Positions 1-8,053 of a stretch of DNA of 35,277 bases are shown one piece after another; the stretch's first letter is position 1; every line of letters starts with the position of its first letter. Below the pieces are notes generated by a model. It had not been told where the DNA came from, did not search any database, and saw only the letters and a list, made by a program, of their open reading frames with translations. The translations under genes were made by a program, and so were the position numbers. Source of the DNA: Acidobacteriota bacterium (GTDB taxonomy: Bacteria > Acidobacteriota > Blastocatellia > Pyrinomonadales > Pyrinomonadaceae); NCBI GenBank assembly GCA_024640445.1, contig JAHEEZ010000001.1:1-35277 (forward strand). The letters are read 5' to 3'.

Positions 1-170
1 GGTTCCAGGTTCAAATTATCTGGTTCCAAAGAGTCTTTCCGTCACAATTGGAAAAGGAAACTCTCCTATCCACTTGGGCGCGGTTCGGGAATTCCTTGTC
101 TGAGTTCAGCAATCTTGAAGCTAGGTAAATCCCTATTCTTAATTTCAAACCTGGAACCTGGAACTCGCGT
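1..170. repeat. Intergenic stretch with short inverted GGTTCCAGGTT copies
   Basis: This is non-coding sequence downstream of the S9 peptidase gene. The window opens with GGTTCCAGGTTC (1-12). The inverse, AACCTGGAACCTGGAAC, lies at about 148-164, so the two arms could pair across about 135 bases. The GGTTCC unit recurs at 21-26. This looks like a short interspersed repeat of the kind found between genes, but only one locus is visible. No promoter or RNA gene is evident. Confidence 0.4.
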
Positions 171-2360
171 TCATTGCCCTCGGTTGATCTTGATCTCGTA
201 ATTCACCGGCGGGATGCCGCCCTGCAGATTCCTCACGAAATAGTCCCAGCGCCTTCTCATCATATACAGGCTGTCCGCGCCGTATCCGTGCCTCGCGTTC
301 GGGAAAATGATCAGGTCAAAATCCTTGTTCGCTTTGACCAAAGCGTCCACAACCAGATACGTGTTGTAAGGCGGAACATTATCGTCCACTCCGCCGTGAG
401 CCAGGAGCAGTTTGCCCTTCAGGTTCTTGGCGTAATTCTGGTTGGCCTGCTCATCATAATTGGATTTGCCTCCCTCTCCTTCTTTTAAGAGACCTATGTA
501 TCGCTCGCCCCAGTCGTCCTCGTAGTTGCGGTTGTCGTGGTTGCCGGACTCAGAGATCCCGACCTTGTAAAAGTCCGGATACCTGAACATCGCCGCGGCG
601 GTCGCGAATCCTCCGCCGGAATGCCCCCAGATCCCTACTTTGTCGAGATCGATGAACGCAAATCGCTCTGCGAGCTGTTTCAAAGCCCCGATCTGGTCTT
701 CAAGCGTGTTGTCCGCCATATCCCCGTAGCAAGAATCGTGAAATGATTTCGAACGGTCGGGATTGCAGGTCCCGTCGACGACGACTACCACAAATCCGAG
801 TTCCGCGAGCGACTGATGATCGCCCCTGGAAGCCGAGAACGACCTGGAGCCGACACCTCCGCCCTGCGGTCCCGGATAGATGTAATTCACGACCGGGTAT
901 TTCTTCGCCGGATCAAGGTTCGTCGGAGTGAACATAAGGCCGTAAAGGTCGGTCTTGCCGTCGCGCGCCTTGACCTTGATCGGCTGCGGCGGTTTCCAGC
1001 CCGTCGATGCGAGCCTGGCGACGGAAGTCTCTTCCAGCTTTGTGATCAGTTTTCCGTTCGCGTCTCTAAGGACCGTTACAGGTGCGATATCAGGCCTTGA
1101 ATAAGAATCAATGAAGTAATCACCGTCGGGAGAAAGCGTTATCTGGTGATTTCCATTCTCAGGAGTAAGCAGTGTCAGGTTCTTGCCGTTGAATCCGACC
1201 CGGTAGAAATGGCTGAAGTAGGGATCATTTCCCTCTTCCCGACCGTTCGCCTCAAAGAAAAGGACGCGATTCTTCTCGTCCACTTTTAGCAGGCGCGTCA
1301 CCACCCAATCGCCGCTCGTGATGGCGTTCTTCACTTTCCCGGTCTTCAGGTCATATAGGTAGAGGTGGCCCCAGTCGCTGCGCTCCGAATACCATATGAA
1401 CTCGTCCGTTTCCGGCAAATAACGCCAGTTGATAGTCCCCTGACCCGATTCATATTGCGTGTCCACCTTCTCTTCGTAAACGTCCCGCACGTCGCCTGTG
1501 GCAGCGTCCGCGATCCGCAAATTTGCCTGCTTGTGGTCGCGCGTCGTAGAGACAAAAGCCAGTTTCGATCCGTCCGCGTTCCACTCGTTGTCGTCGAACT
1601 GCCCCGTGCAGGAAATGTCGTCGCATAGGGTTCCCCGGCGCGCATCGGGTTTCATTTTAAGCGGAACGATCTTGCCCGAATCGACTTCGATGATGATGCG
1701 CTCGATCCTGATTATGTCCTTATCCTGCGGGATCGGATATTTCCAGGCCTGCAGTTTCGGTTCGCCGACATTGGTCGAAACAAGATACATGTCGCTGACG
1801 TGGCGCTGGTCCTGACGGAAAGTAGCGATCTTCTTTGAATCGGGAGACCATATCAGGACCGGATTGTCGCTCTTGCGCCAGCCGGCGTTGTCGGTCGAGT
1901 AACCGTAGTTCTCGATCCCGTCTTTTGTCAGCTGCTTTTCTGATTTTGTTTCGGTATCGCGCACCCACAGGTTGTAGTCCCGGATGAATGCCTCGTACCT
2001 GCCGTCCGGAGAAGCCGCTCCGCCGCCGAGGGATCTTCTTCCTCCGTTTTCCGCTCCACCTTCAACACCGATCTCAGCAAGCGTCTTCCCGCTTGTGCGT
2101 TTGCCGCTCCGGGGATCGACAACTACAAACTCCTGACCTTCTGCGGTCGAGACCCTGTACCAGAACCGCCCGTCCTCCATCCATACAGGCCGGCCCGGAA
2201 GCCGGTCCACAAGCTTGTTCGTATTGAAGCCGAGCATCTCGACCGCCCGGTCATAATCTTTTTCTGTAAGCTGGCGATGCGGCGATGCCATCTGTTGACC
2301 AAATGCCGCCGCACACAAAATCGACACTAAAAGTACCGTAAATAGTCTTGCTTTCATCAT
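171..2360 (-). CDS. S9 family peptidase (dipeptidyl-peptidase IV-like)
   Basis: A 729-residue exported serine peptidase of the prolyl oligopeptidase clan, expected to release N-terminal dipeptides in the periplasm. Residues 1-22 form a signal peptide. Residues of about 100-440 carry the repeated WSPDS/SPDG-type blades of a DPP-IV beta-propeller. The C-terminal alpha/beta hydrolase domain (about 460-715) has the nucleophile motif GHSGGG (Ser581), Asp659 or Asp660 in GGVDDNVPP and His691 in NARHGYG. The nucleophile elbow is GHSGGG rather than the GWSYGG common in DPP-IV. The length is normal for the family. It starts with two consecutive ATG codons behind an AAGAGAAA stretch. It is monocistronic, and its start faces the DUF4242 gene divergently across 190 bp. 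The family is clear; the exact substrate is not. Confidence 0.93.
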   Translation of the reverse strand: MMKARLFTVLLVSILCAAAFGQQMASPHRQLTEKDYDRAVEMLGFNTNKLVDRLPGRPVWMEDGRFWYRVSTAEGQEFVVVDPRSGKRTSGKTLAEIGVEGGAENGGRRSLGGGAASPDGRYEAFIRDYNLWVRDTETKSEKQLTKDGIENYGYSTDNAGWRKSDNPVLIWSPDSKKIATFRQDQRHVSDMYLVSTNVGEPKLQAWKYPIPQDKDIIRIERIIIEVDSGKIVPLKMKPDARRGTLCDDISCTGQFDDNEWNADGSKLAFVSTTRDHKQANLRIADAATGDVRDVYEEKVDTQYESGQGTINWRYLPETDEFIWYSERSDWGHLYLYDLKTGKVKNAITSGDWVVTRLLKVDEKNRVLFFEANGREEGNDPYFSHFYRVGFNGKNLTLLTPENGNHQITLSPDGDYFIDSYSRPDIAPVTVLRDANGKLITKLEETSVARLASTGWKPPQPIKVKARDGKTDLYGLMFTPTNLDPAKKYPVVNYIYPGPQGGGVGSRSFSASRGDHQSLAELGFVVVVVDGTCNPDRSKSFHDSCYGDMADNTLEDQIGALKQLAERFAFIDLDKVGIWGHSGGGFATAAAMFRYPDFYKVGISESGNHDNRNYEDDWGERYIGLLKEGEGGKSNYDEQANQNYAKNLKGKLLLAHGGVDDNVPPYNTYLVVDALVKANKDFDLIIFPNARHGYGADSLYMMRRRWDYFVRNLQGGIPPVNYEIKINRGQ

Positions 2361-2550
2361 CTTGTTTCTCTTTTCTTAGAAGGGATTTTTGGTGAACGTA
2401 TGATATGCCCAAGCAAAATAAATGACAACCGAACCGGCCGGACATTGTGTTTGAACCGATCGCGAAGACAGCGGCCCCTGCGCACCGATATAGTTGTTGC
2501 GCAACGCAGTTTTCTAATCTACACTCCATAAAAATCAGGAGGTTCAACTT

Positions 2551-2823
2551 ATGCCGAAATACGTGATCGAAAGGGAAATTCCGGGTGTAGGATCGCTTTC
2601 ACCCGAGGAACTGAAAGGCGTGTCACAAACATCCTGCGGGGTCCTTAGCCAGATGGGACCGCAGATCCAGTGGGTTGAGAGCTTCGTGACCGCGGACAAG
2701 GTCTATTGCATCTACATAGCCCCCGACGTCGATTCCGTCAGGGAACATGCTGAAAGAGGCGGCTTTCCCGCAAACAGTATTTCGGAAGTTAAGACCAAGA
2801 TCGATCCTACAACTGCCGAGTAG
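2551..2823 (+). CDS. DUF4242 family small protein (possible metal-binding)
   Basis: A 90-residue protein matching the DUF4242 pattern: an N-terminal KYVIEREIPG strand, a Ser/Cys-containing helix (QTSCGVL), a WVESFVTADKVYCIY strand pair and the VREHAERGGFP turn. The family has a ferredoxin-like fold; one Streptomyces member is known to bind nickel, but a general function is not established. There is no signal peptide, so it is probably cytoplasmic. A strong AGGAGG ribosome binding site (about 2538-2543) precedes the ATG. It stands alone between a divergent peptidase gene and a terminator (2853-2880). Metal binding here is by family analogy only. Confidence 0.85.
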   Translation: MPKYVIEREIPGVGSLSPEELKGVSQTSCGVLSQMGPQIQWVESFVTADKVYCIYIAPDVDSVREHAERGGFPANSISEVKTKIDPTTAE

Positions 2824-2852
2824 TTGAGACACACCAGCTCCTGAACTGACCA

Positions 2853-2880
2853 GACAGTGCCGCCGTGCGGCGCTGTCTTT
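2853..2880 (+). terminator. Rho-independent terminator after the DUF4242 gene
   Basis: An 11-bp stem (2853-2863 with 2867-2877, one G-U pair) with a three-base CGT loop, followed by TTTGTCGTTTT. It lies 30 bases after the stop codon and ends the single-gene unit. Confidence 0.8.
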
Positions 2881-2964
2881 GTCGTTTTGGGGCGAAAGCG
2901 TTAGAATTTTGGTTTGAGCTTTTTTGTTTATTTCATTCAGTTATCATAGATGTCCGGAGATTTT

Positions 2965-4749
2965 ATGAGCGTCGAAGTCGTAATGCCGCAGATGGGAGAG
3001 TCGATCACGGAAGGCACCATCTCAAAATGGCTTAAGAAGGTTGGCGACAAGGTGGAGCGTGACGAACCTCTTCTTGAGATCTCGACCGACAAGGTCGATG
3101 CCGAGGTGCCGGCGCCGCAGTCCGGAACACTACTCGAGATCAGGTATCAGGAAGGCGATACGGTCGAGGTTGATACGGTTGTGGCTGTGCTCGGCGCGGA
3201 AGGCGAGCAGCCCGCTGCCGCGGCTTCCAATGGAAACTCCTTGGAAGTAGATTCCCCCGATCCGGAACCTGTCGAAGAAGCAGCCGCGCCTGAGCCGGCA
3301 GCCGAAACACCGGCTCCAGTCGAAACTCCCGCCGCGCCCGCGGTATCCGGAAGCGCCACCGACGTCGTGATGCCCCAGATGGGAGAGTCGATCACGGAAG
3401 GTACAATTTCAAAATGGCTTAAGTCGGTAGGTCAAAAAATCGAACGCGACGAACCTCTTCTCGAAATCTCCACGGACAAGGTCGACGCGGAGGTTCCCTC
3501 TCCCGTTGCGGGCACGCTTTTGGAGATCATCCACGGTGAGGGTGAGACGGTCGAGGTTGACAAGGTCCTGGCAAGGATAGGCGCAGAGGGCGGCGTTGCA
3601 GCCCCTTCGATGCCGGCATCAACACCCGCTCCAAAACCTGAACCGGTCACTGTGCCGGAACCCGTCAAAACCGAAGCTCCAGCCGAGATCCGGCAGGCTC
3701 CTGCGGCTGCATCGGTTGCCGCATCGGGTTCGAACGGACACGGAAAAGCTCAGAAGGATATGACGGCGGCGGAACTGCGAAAAACCAAGAGCAGCCCTCT
3801 CGTCAGAAACATCGCCAAAGAACACGACATCGACATCTCACGGATCGATGGCACCGGAATGAACGGCAGGGTGACCAAAAAGGACATTCTTTCGTTTATC
3901 GAATCCGGCGCCGCCCGCTCGCCTCAGGACCTAATTGCGAAACCGGCGGTCATCGAGACCCCTTCGCCTGTGGTACAGCCATCGCCTGAACCGGTCCGAG
4001 AGGAATCCCGGCCCGTTGTGCCGGCCGCTCGTCCGACGTCGACGGTCGGAGACCGGGTCGAGCCAATGTCCGTGATGCGGAAGAAGATCGCGGAACATAT
4101 GACGTCGTCTAAGCAGACTTCGGCCCACGTTTCGTCGGTTTACGAGATCGATATGACGAACGTCGTGAAGTTCCGCGACCGAAACAAATCCGATTTCCAT
4201 CAGCGGTACGGCACAAAGCTTACGTTCATGCCCTTCATTTTCCAGGCCGTCACGGCGGCGCTGAGAAAATTTCCGATCGTCAACTCTCAGGTCGCCGGAG
4301 ACCAGATCGTTTACAAGGGAGACATCAACCTTGGAATGGCCGTGGCGCTGGACTGGGGACTTATCGTTCCGGTCATACGCCGCGCGGATTCGCTTTCGCT
4401 TGCAGGACTCGCCCAGACGGCGAACGACCTTGCTGAGCGAGCCCGCACCAAGAAGCTTAATCCTGACGAGGTGCAGGGCGGAACGTTCACGATCACGAAC
4501 CCGGGAGTGTTCGGGGGACTTTTCGGGACACCGATCATCAACCAGCCGCAGGTCGCCATCCTTTGCGTGGGAACGATCGAAAAGAGGCCCAAGGTGATGA
4601 CCACCGCTGAAGGTGACGACTATATAGGTATCAGGTCAATGGCTTACTTCGCGCTGACGTACGACCATCGTGTCGTTGACGGCGCCGACGGAGAACAATT
4701 CCTTTCGTTTGTGAAGGAATATCTGGAAAGCACGGAGTTCAGCATTTAG
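2965..4749 (+). CDS. Dihydrolipoamide acyltransferase (2-oxo acid dehydrogenase E2)
   Basis: The E2 core of a 2-oxo acid dehydrogenase complex, which transfers acyl groups from lipoyl-lysine to CoA. Its 594 residues contain two lipoyl domains (about 1-77 and 131-208) with the lipoyl lysines in STDKVD at Lys43 and Lys172, Ala/Pro/Glu-rich linkers, an E3/E1-binding domain (SSPLVRNIAKEHDID, about 275-310) and a catalytic domain ending in TYDHRVVDGADG with His568. The first part of the two lipoyl domains is nearly identical even at DNA level. An earlier in-frame ATG at 2950 exists, but the Shine-Dalgarno CGGAG (2955-2959) fits the 2965 ATG. Two lipoyl domains and the motif style fit a SucB-type (2-oxoglutarate) or branched-chain enzyme; no E1 or E3 gene is adjacent, so the substrate is open. 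Confidence 0.93.
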   Translation: MSVEVVMPQMGESITEGTISKWLKKVGDKVERDEPLLEISTDKVDAEVPAPQSGTLLEIRYQEGDTVEVDTVVAVLGAEGEQPAAAASNGNSLEVDSPDPEPVEEAAAPEPAAETPAPVETPAAPAVSGSATDVVMPQMGESITEGTISKWLKSVGQKIERDEPLLEISTDKVDAEVPSPVAGTLLEIIHGEGETVEVDKVLARIGAEGGVAAPSMPASTPAPKPEPVTVPEPVKTEAPAEIRQAPAAASVAASGSNGHGKAQKDMTAAELRKTKSSPLVRNIAKEHDIDISRIDGTGMNGRVTKKDILSFIESGAARSPQDLIAKPAVIETPSPVVQPSPEPVREESRPVVPAARPTSTVGDRVEPMSVMRKKIAEHMTSSKQTSAHVSSVYEIDMTNVVKFRDRNKSDFHQRYGTKLTFMPFIFQAVTAALRKFPIVNSQVAGDQIVYKGDINLGMAVALDWGLIVPVIRRADSLSLAGLAQTANDLAERARTKKLNPDEVQGGTFTITNPGVFGGLFGTPIINQPQVAILCVGTIEKRPKVMTTAEGDDYIGIRSMAYFALTYDHRVVDGADGEQFLSFVKEYLESTEFSI

Positions 4750-5023
4750 CAGCACCGCGTGGGGTTCGCGGCGGCTTCGGTTGGAATCTCCGCCATGTTG
4801 ATCATTTTTTAAACCAATGCGCCAGGAAAGGAATTGGCCGAAAACGCCAATCTCCTTAACAAGTTACGATCCCCAAATTCTAAGAACCCGGTTCACTGAC
4901 AATTGCCGGAAAAATAAATTGTCGTTGACAACTCATTTTCTAATTTGGTACGTCTTAGGGGTGCTCTCTCAAAGCGACTTTTTCAACCAGTACAATCAGG
5001 CCCTTTCTTCAAGGAGTTACATC
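4750..5023 (+). promoter_or_regulatory. 274-bp leader of the OmpA-like gene, possible promoter
   Basis: No gene is supported here, although the reading frame stays open upstream of the OmpA start. A perfect -35 hexamer TTGACA lies at 4925-4930, but the expected -10 position is poor (TACGTC at 4949-4954). AAGGAG at 5011-5016 is the ribosome binding site for the ATG at 5024. A 5' untranslated region of about 60 bases would follow. Confidence 0.35.
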
Positions 5024-6016
5024 ATGTTGCGTAAAATCAATGGTATTCGTTTTTCGGCGTCCTTGCTGGCGCTTTCTATGATCTTTGGAATTGCGACCGT
5101 CTTCGGACAGGACAATCAGGTCAGGTCGCTGGCCAACGGCCAGAAATACAAGATCGAGGGTGTTGTCGTCGCAACTGACGCCAACAGTTTTTTAGTTCGC
5201 GACGAGACGGGCAATGACACCAAAGTGATAATTTCGCCCAATGCGAGCATTAAGTCGAACAGCTTTTGGGGAAGCGGCGATTCGTTCCCTGCCACAAGCA
5301 TCATTCGCGGCTTGAATCTCAAGGTTGAGGGACGAGGAGACAGTTCCGGAGCGTTGGCGGCCACCAAGATCCGCTTCGACAAGAGCGATCTGGAGACCGC
5401 GCAGTCGATCGATACCCGCGTGGCTCCGGCCGAAGAGAGGATCACTGCCACCGAGCAGAATGCCGAGAGAATGTCCGGTCAGATCGATGAACTGATGGCT
5501 ATTTCGAACGCCGCCAAGGGCGGCGCAAAGGCCGCCCAGGACACCGCTGACGCGGCTGTCGCAGGTGTTAACGCGACCAACCGCCGCATCTCAGCGATCG
5601 ACGATTTTGTCGTTCAGTCCTCGTCTACTGTGAACTTCAAAGTGAACAGTTACAAGCTTTCCAATGAAGCCAAATCCGAATTGGACGGCGTGGCCGCTAC
5701 GGCGCTTACGCTTAGAGGATACGTTCTCGAGGTAACGGGTTTTGCTTCTGCAGACGGAAGCGCCCAGAAGAACAAGGTTCTCAGCGAGCGCAGGGCACAG
5801 GCCGTTATCGATTACCTCGTCACGACCCACAACATTCCGCTCCGAAGGATCGGTCGCGGCTACGGCTACGGTGAAACCAACGCAGTTGCTGACAACAGTA
5901 CTCTCGAGGGTCGCCAACAAAACCGTAGGGTTGAGGTAAAAGTCCTCGTCAGCCGAGGAATCAACCAAAACGTTGAGGTTCGCTCGACCGCTGACGCCGA
6001 CGACGGAACTCGCTAA
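5024..6016 (+). CDS. OmpA family protein with N-terminal OB-like domain
   Basis: A 330-residue envelope protein that probably tethers the outer membrane or periplasm to peptidoglycan. Residues 1-28 are a signal peptide ending at VFGQ. Residues 40-118 form a DUF5666-like beta domain (YKIEGVVVATDANSFLVRD). Residues 125-195 are an Ala-rich coiled coil. Residues of about 203-308 are an OmpA/MotB peptidoglycan-binding domain with TGFASADG, LSERRAQAV and GRQQNRRVEV. The ATG at 5024 was chosen because AAGGAG sits eight bases upstream and a proper signal peptide begins there; the frame is open another 207 bases upstream without such signals. There is no outer-membrane beta-barrel, so it is not a classical OmpA porin. 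It is monocistronic, with a terminator just after the stop. Confidence 0.88.
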   Translation: MLRKINGIRFSASLLALSMIFGIATVFGQDNQVRSLANGQKYKIEGVVVATDANSFLVRDETGNDTKVIISPNASIKSNSFWGSGDSFPATSIIRGLNLKVEGRGDSSGALAATKIRFDKSDLETAQSIDTRVAPAEERITATEQNAERMSGQIDELMAISNAAKGGAKAAQDTADAAVAGVNATNRRISAIDDFVVQSSSTVNFKVNSYKLSNEAKSELDGVAATALTLRGYVLEVTGFASADGSAQKNKVLSERRAQAVIDYLVTTHNIPLRRIGRGYGYGETNAVADNSTLEGRQQNRRVEVKVLVSRGINQNVEVRSTADADDGTR

Positions 6017-6031
6017 CTCGTACGAAGAATT

Positions 6032-6080
6032 TGCCCCGGCAGGGCCTGACAAGAATTTGATCCGCCGGGGCATTTTCATT
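6032..6080 (+). terminator. Terminator after the OmpA-like gene
   Basis: A nine-pair GC-rich stem, TGCCCCGGC (6032-6040) with GCCGGGGCA (6064-6072), closes a 23-base loop and is followed by TTTTCATTTTC. It sits 16 bases after the stop codon. The loop is longer than usual, but the stem and T-rich tail are good. Confidence 0.7.
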
Positions 6081-6220
6081 TTCAAGGAATTACGGGCGGA
6101 CGATCTGAAAGGGTTGTCCGCCCTCCCATCCATCTCGGGGAAACCCGTTTGCCTCCCTTTCCGTAACAACGCCGGTCATATTTCGCATTCATACTCCCCT
6201 TAGGCCAAGAGGTACCAGCA

Positions 6221-7336
6221 ATGATTCGAGTTTTTCCAATAGTTTCAATCGTGCTCATTTCCGTCTTGGCGGCGATGGCCCAAAATCCGGTCGGCACGCC
6301 TCCGCCGCTTGTGGTTGAGGACAACGAGGTTCTGAAGATCGATTCGCGTCTGGTGGTCGTCCCCGTCGCTGTTGTCGATGGAAACGGTCAGCCCGTTCCC
6401 GGACTGACAATGGAAGACTTCATTATTAAGGAAGGTTCGAGGATCCAGCAGATCACGGAAGTGTCAGCTGCTGAAAAGGTCCCGCTGGAGATCGCCGTTC
6501 TCTTCGACATTTCGGGAAGCACTGATCCAATGTTCAAGTTCGAGCAGGAGACGGCGGCAAAGTTCCTGCAGGAGGTGATGCGTCCTATCGACCGCGCCAC
6601 GATATTTACAATAGGGGAAGAACCAAATCTGGTTCAGAACCGCAACGTAGCTTTCGAGTCGATTGCGACGATCAAAGGGCTGCAGCCTACTAAAGGGCAC
6701 ACCGCCTTTTTTGACACGGTTTCGGCCGCTGCCGTTTATCTTCGTCTGAACGCTCCCCCGAAAAGCCGCAAAGTCATCATCACGATCTCGGACGGCGAGG
6801 ACAATACAAGCGACGGGATCAGGCAGGGAAACCTCAAGATCTATGCCGAACTCGACCGACAGAAGAACACTTTGACCACCGCTAAACTTCGCGACTTCCT
6901 CTCCGAACGAAGGAACGCCGTGCGGCTCGCCGAGCAGAGGCGCACACTGCAGAAGCTGCAGGATGCGGACACGGTCTTCTATTCGATCAACCCGGCCGGC
7001 AGTTCGTATAAGCTCAACAAGATCAGCGTCGCGGGACAGGACAATATGGAGAAGTTTGCGGTGGATACAGGTGGAATGGCCTTTCTTCCCAAATTTCTGC
7101 CGATTGACCTGAAAAGCAGCTACGAGTCGAACGCCAACCTGCAGGCAAATACAACCACTCTTGAATTGATCTTCCGGCAGCTCGCAAATGAACTGCAGGC
7201 GCAGTACCTGGTTCAGTATTATTCGGACGGCGATTATCAGCTGAATGAATACGTCAATCTTGACGTCACGCTAGGCGGCGGGAAGACGCACCGTGTAAGA
7301 GCCCGGCAGGGATACTTCGTAAAGGAACAGCAGTAG
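6221..7336 (+). CDS. VWFA-related protein of the acidobacterial type
   Basis: A 371-residue exported protein with a von Willebrand factor A domain, in the style of the VWFA-related domain family expanded in Acidobacteria. Residues 1-20 are a signal peptide (ending AAMAQ). Residues 40-80 form a beta-rich lead-in (VVVPVAVVDGNGQPVPGLTMEDFIIKE is the region; its key words are VPGL and DF). The MIDAS metal site is DISGS (Asp96, Ser98, Ser100), with a downstream Thr in KGHTAFFD and ISDGEDN. It probably mediates metal-dependent protein contacts in the periplasm or at the cell surface; the partner is unknown. An AAGAGG-like site precedes the ATG. It is a single gene between two terminators. Confidence 0.88.
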   Translation: MIRVFPIVSIVLISVLAAMAQNPVGTPPPLVVEDNEVLKIDSRLVVVPVAVVDGNGQPVPGLTMEDFIIKEGSRIQQITEVSAAEKVPLEIAVLFDISGSTDPMFKFEQETAAKFLQEVMRPIDRATIFTIGEEPNLVQNRNVAFESIATIKGLQPTKGHTAFFDTVSAAAVYLRLNAPPKSRKVIITISDGEDNTSDGIRQGNLKIYAELDRQKNTLTTAKLRDFLSERRNAVRLAEQRRTLQKLQDADTVFYSINPAGSSYKLNKISVAGQDNMEKFAVDTGGMAFLPKFLPIDLKSSYESNANLQANTTTLELIFRQLANELQAQYLVQYYSDGDYQLNEYVNLDVTLGGGKTHRVRARQGYFVKEQQ

Positions 7337-7346
7337 TGATTGAAAA

Positions 7347-7377
7347 GGCCCGCTGATCAATTTCCGATCCGCGGGCC
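7347..7377. terminator. Bidirectional terminator between convergent genes
   Basis: GGCCCGC (7347-7353) pairs with GCGGGCC (7371-7377), and internal GATC copies (7355-7358, 7366-7369) extend the hairpin. On the - strand an A-tract before the stem becomes a short T-run (TTTT), so it can serve the convergent gene at 7400-7930. On the + strand the tail is only CATACTTT. Confidence 0.6.
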
Positions 7378-7399
7378 CATACTTTGAATCAGACAGCGA

Positions 7400-7930
7400 T
7401 CACTTATCGTCGATCGCGACCTTTCCCATGGTCATGTTTGCGTTGTCGGGTTCCACTTCTCCCATTACGTAAGGATCGTCGATCGCAACATTCCCCATCA
7501 ACGGCTCGATTCCCCCCATCGTCGGATACTCCTCGACAGGCCTTTCAACAGCGACCGCCCCCATAACCATTGGTGATTCTTCGCGTCCGAACAACGAGGT
7601 AAAGCCGATCCCCGCCATGAATGCCAGCAGCACACTTGCGACGGCTCCCCATATCTTTCGCATCCTCTGCTTCGCCGCCCGCCAGCCAACAGGACAGTCT
7701 TTTGTAATAACTGTGCCGTCAGTTCTGCGGTAAAATCGCGCGCAGACGCGCCCTTCCGCGTTCATTATCAGGCTTTCCGCTTCGGCCCTTGTCATCGCCG
7801 AAAGATTGTAAACATTCATGTTGCAGTCGCCGCAAAGCCTTTTGCGTTCCGTGCCGTACATCTCGTCCCAGTTCGCTGAACAGGGGCTTGCTACTTTTAT
7901 GTTGTTGAGCGGGCTTGTATACCGTGCCAT
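7400..7930 (-). CDS. Cys-rich membrane protein with C-terminal MG-repeats
   Basis: A 176-residue protein with no assignable function. Residues 1-85 form a conserved soluble module (SPLNNIKVASPC, RKRLCGDCNMNVYNLSAM, AEAESLI, RVCARFYRR, KDCPVGWR). Its five or six cysteines, including a CGDC pair, suggest metal or disulfide chemistry. I recall this module in several acidobacterial proteins. A transmembrane helix follows (about 95-115, GAVASVLLAFMAGIGF). The tail repeats a short unit five times (MGAVAVE, MGGIEP, MGNVAIDD, MGEVEPD, MGKVAIDD). With a cytoplasmic N-terminus the tail would be periplasmic. The ATG at 7930 is preceded by GGAGGAAAGG; the frame extends upstream without a better start. 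Confidence 0.75.
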   Translation of the reverse strand: MARYTSPLNNIKVASPCSANWDEMYGTERKRLCGDCNMNVYNLSAMTRAEAESLIMNAEGRVCARFYRRTDGTVITKDCPVGWRAAKQRMRKIWGAVASVLLAFMAGIGFTSLFGREESPMVMGAVAVERPVEEYPTMGGIEPLMGNVAIDDPYVMGEVEPDNANMTMGKVAIDDK

Positions 7931-8053
7931 TTTTCCTTTCCTCCGTGTTGTCGCGTGACACGCCGACGGCGTGAAATGTTCCGTCTGAACGGACCGCACG
8001 GGTTCGCTTGCAGCACAAACTTGAAAAGTATTTGGAACGGACAGGAACCGGAG

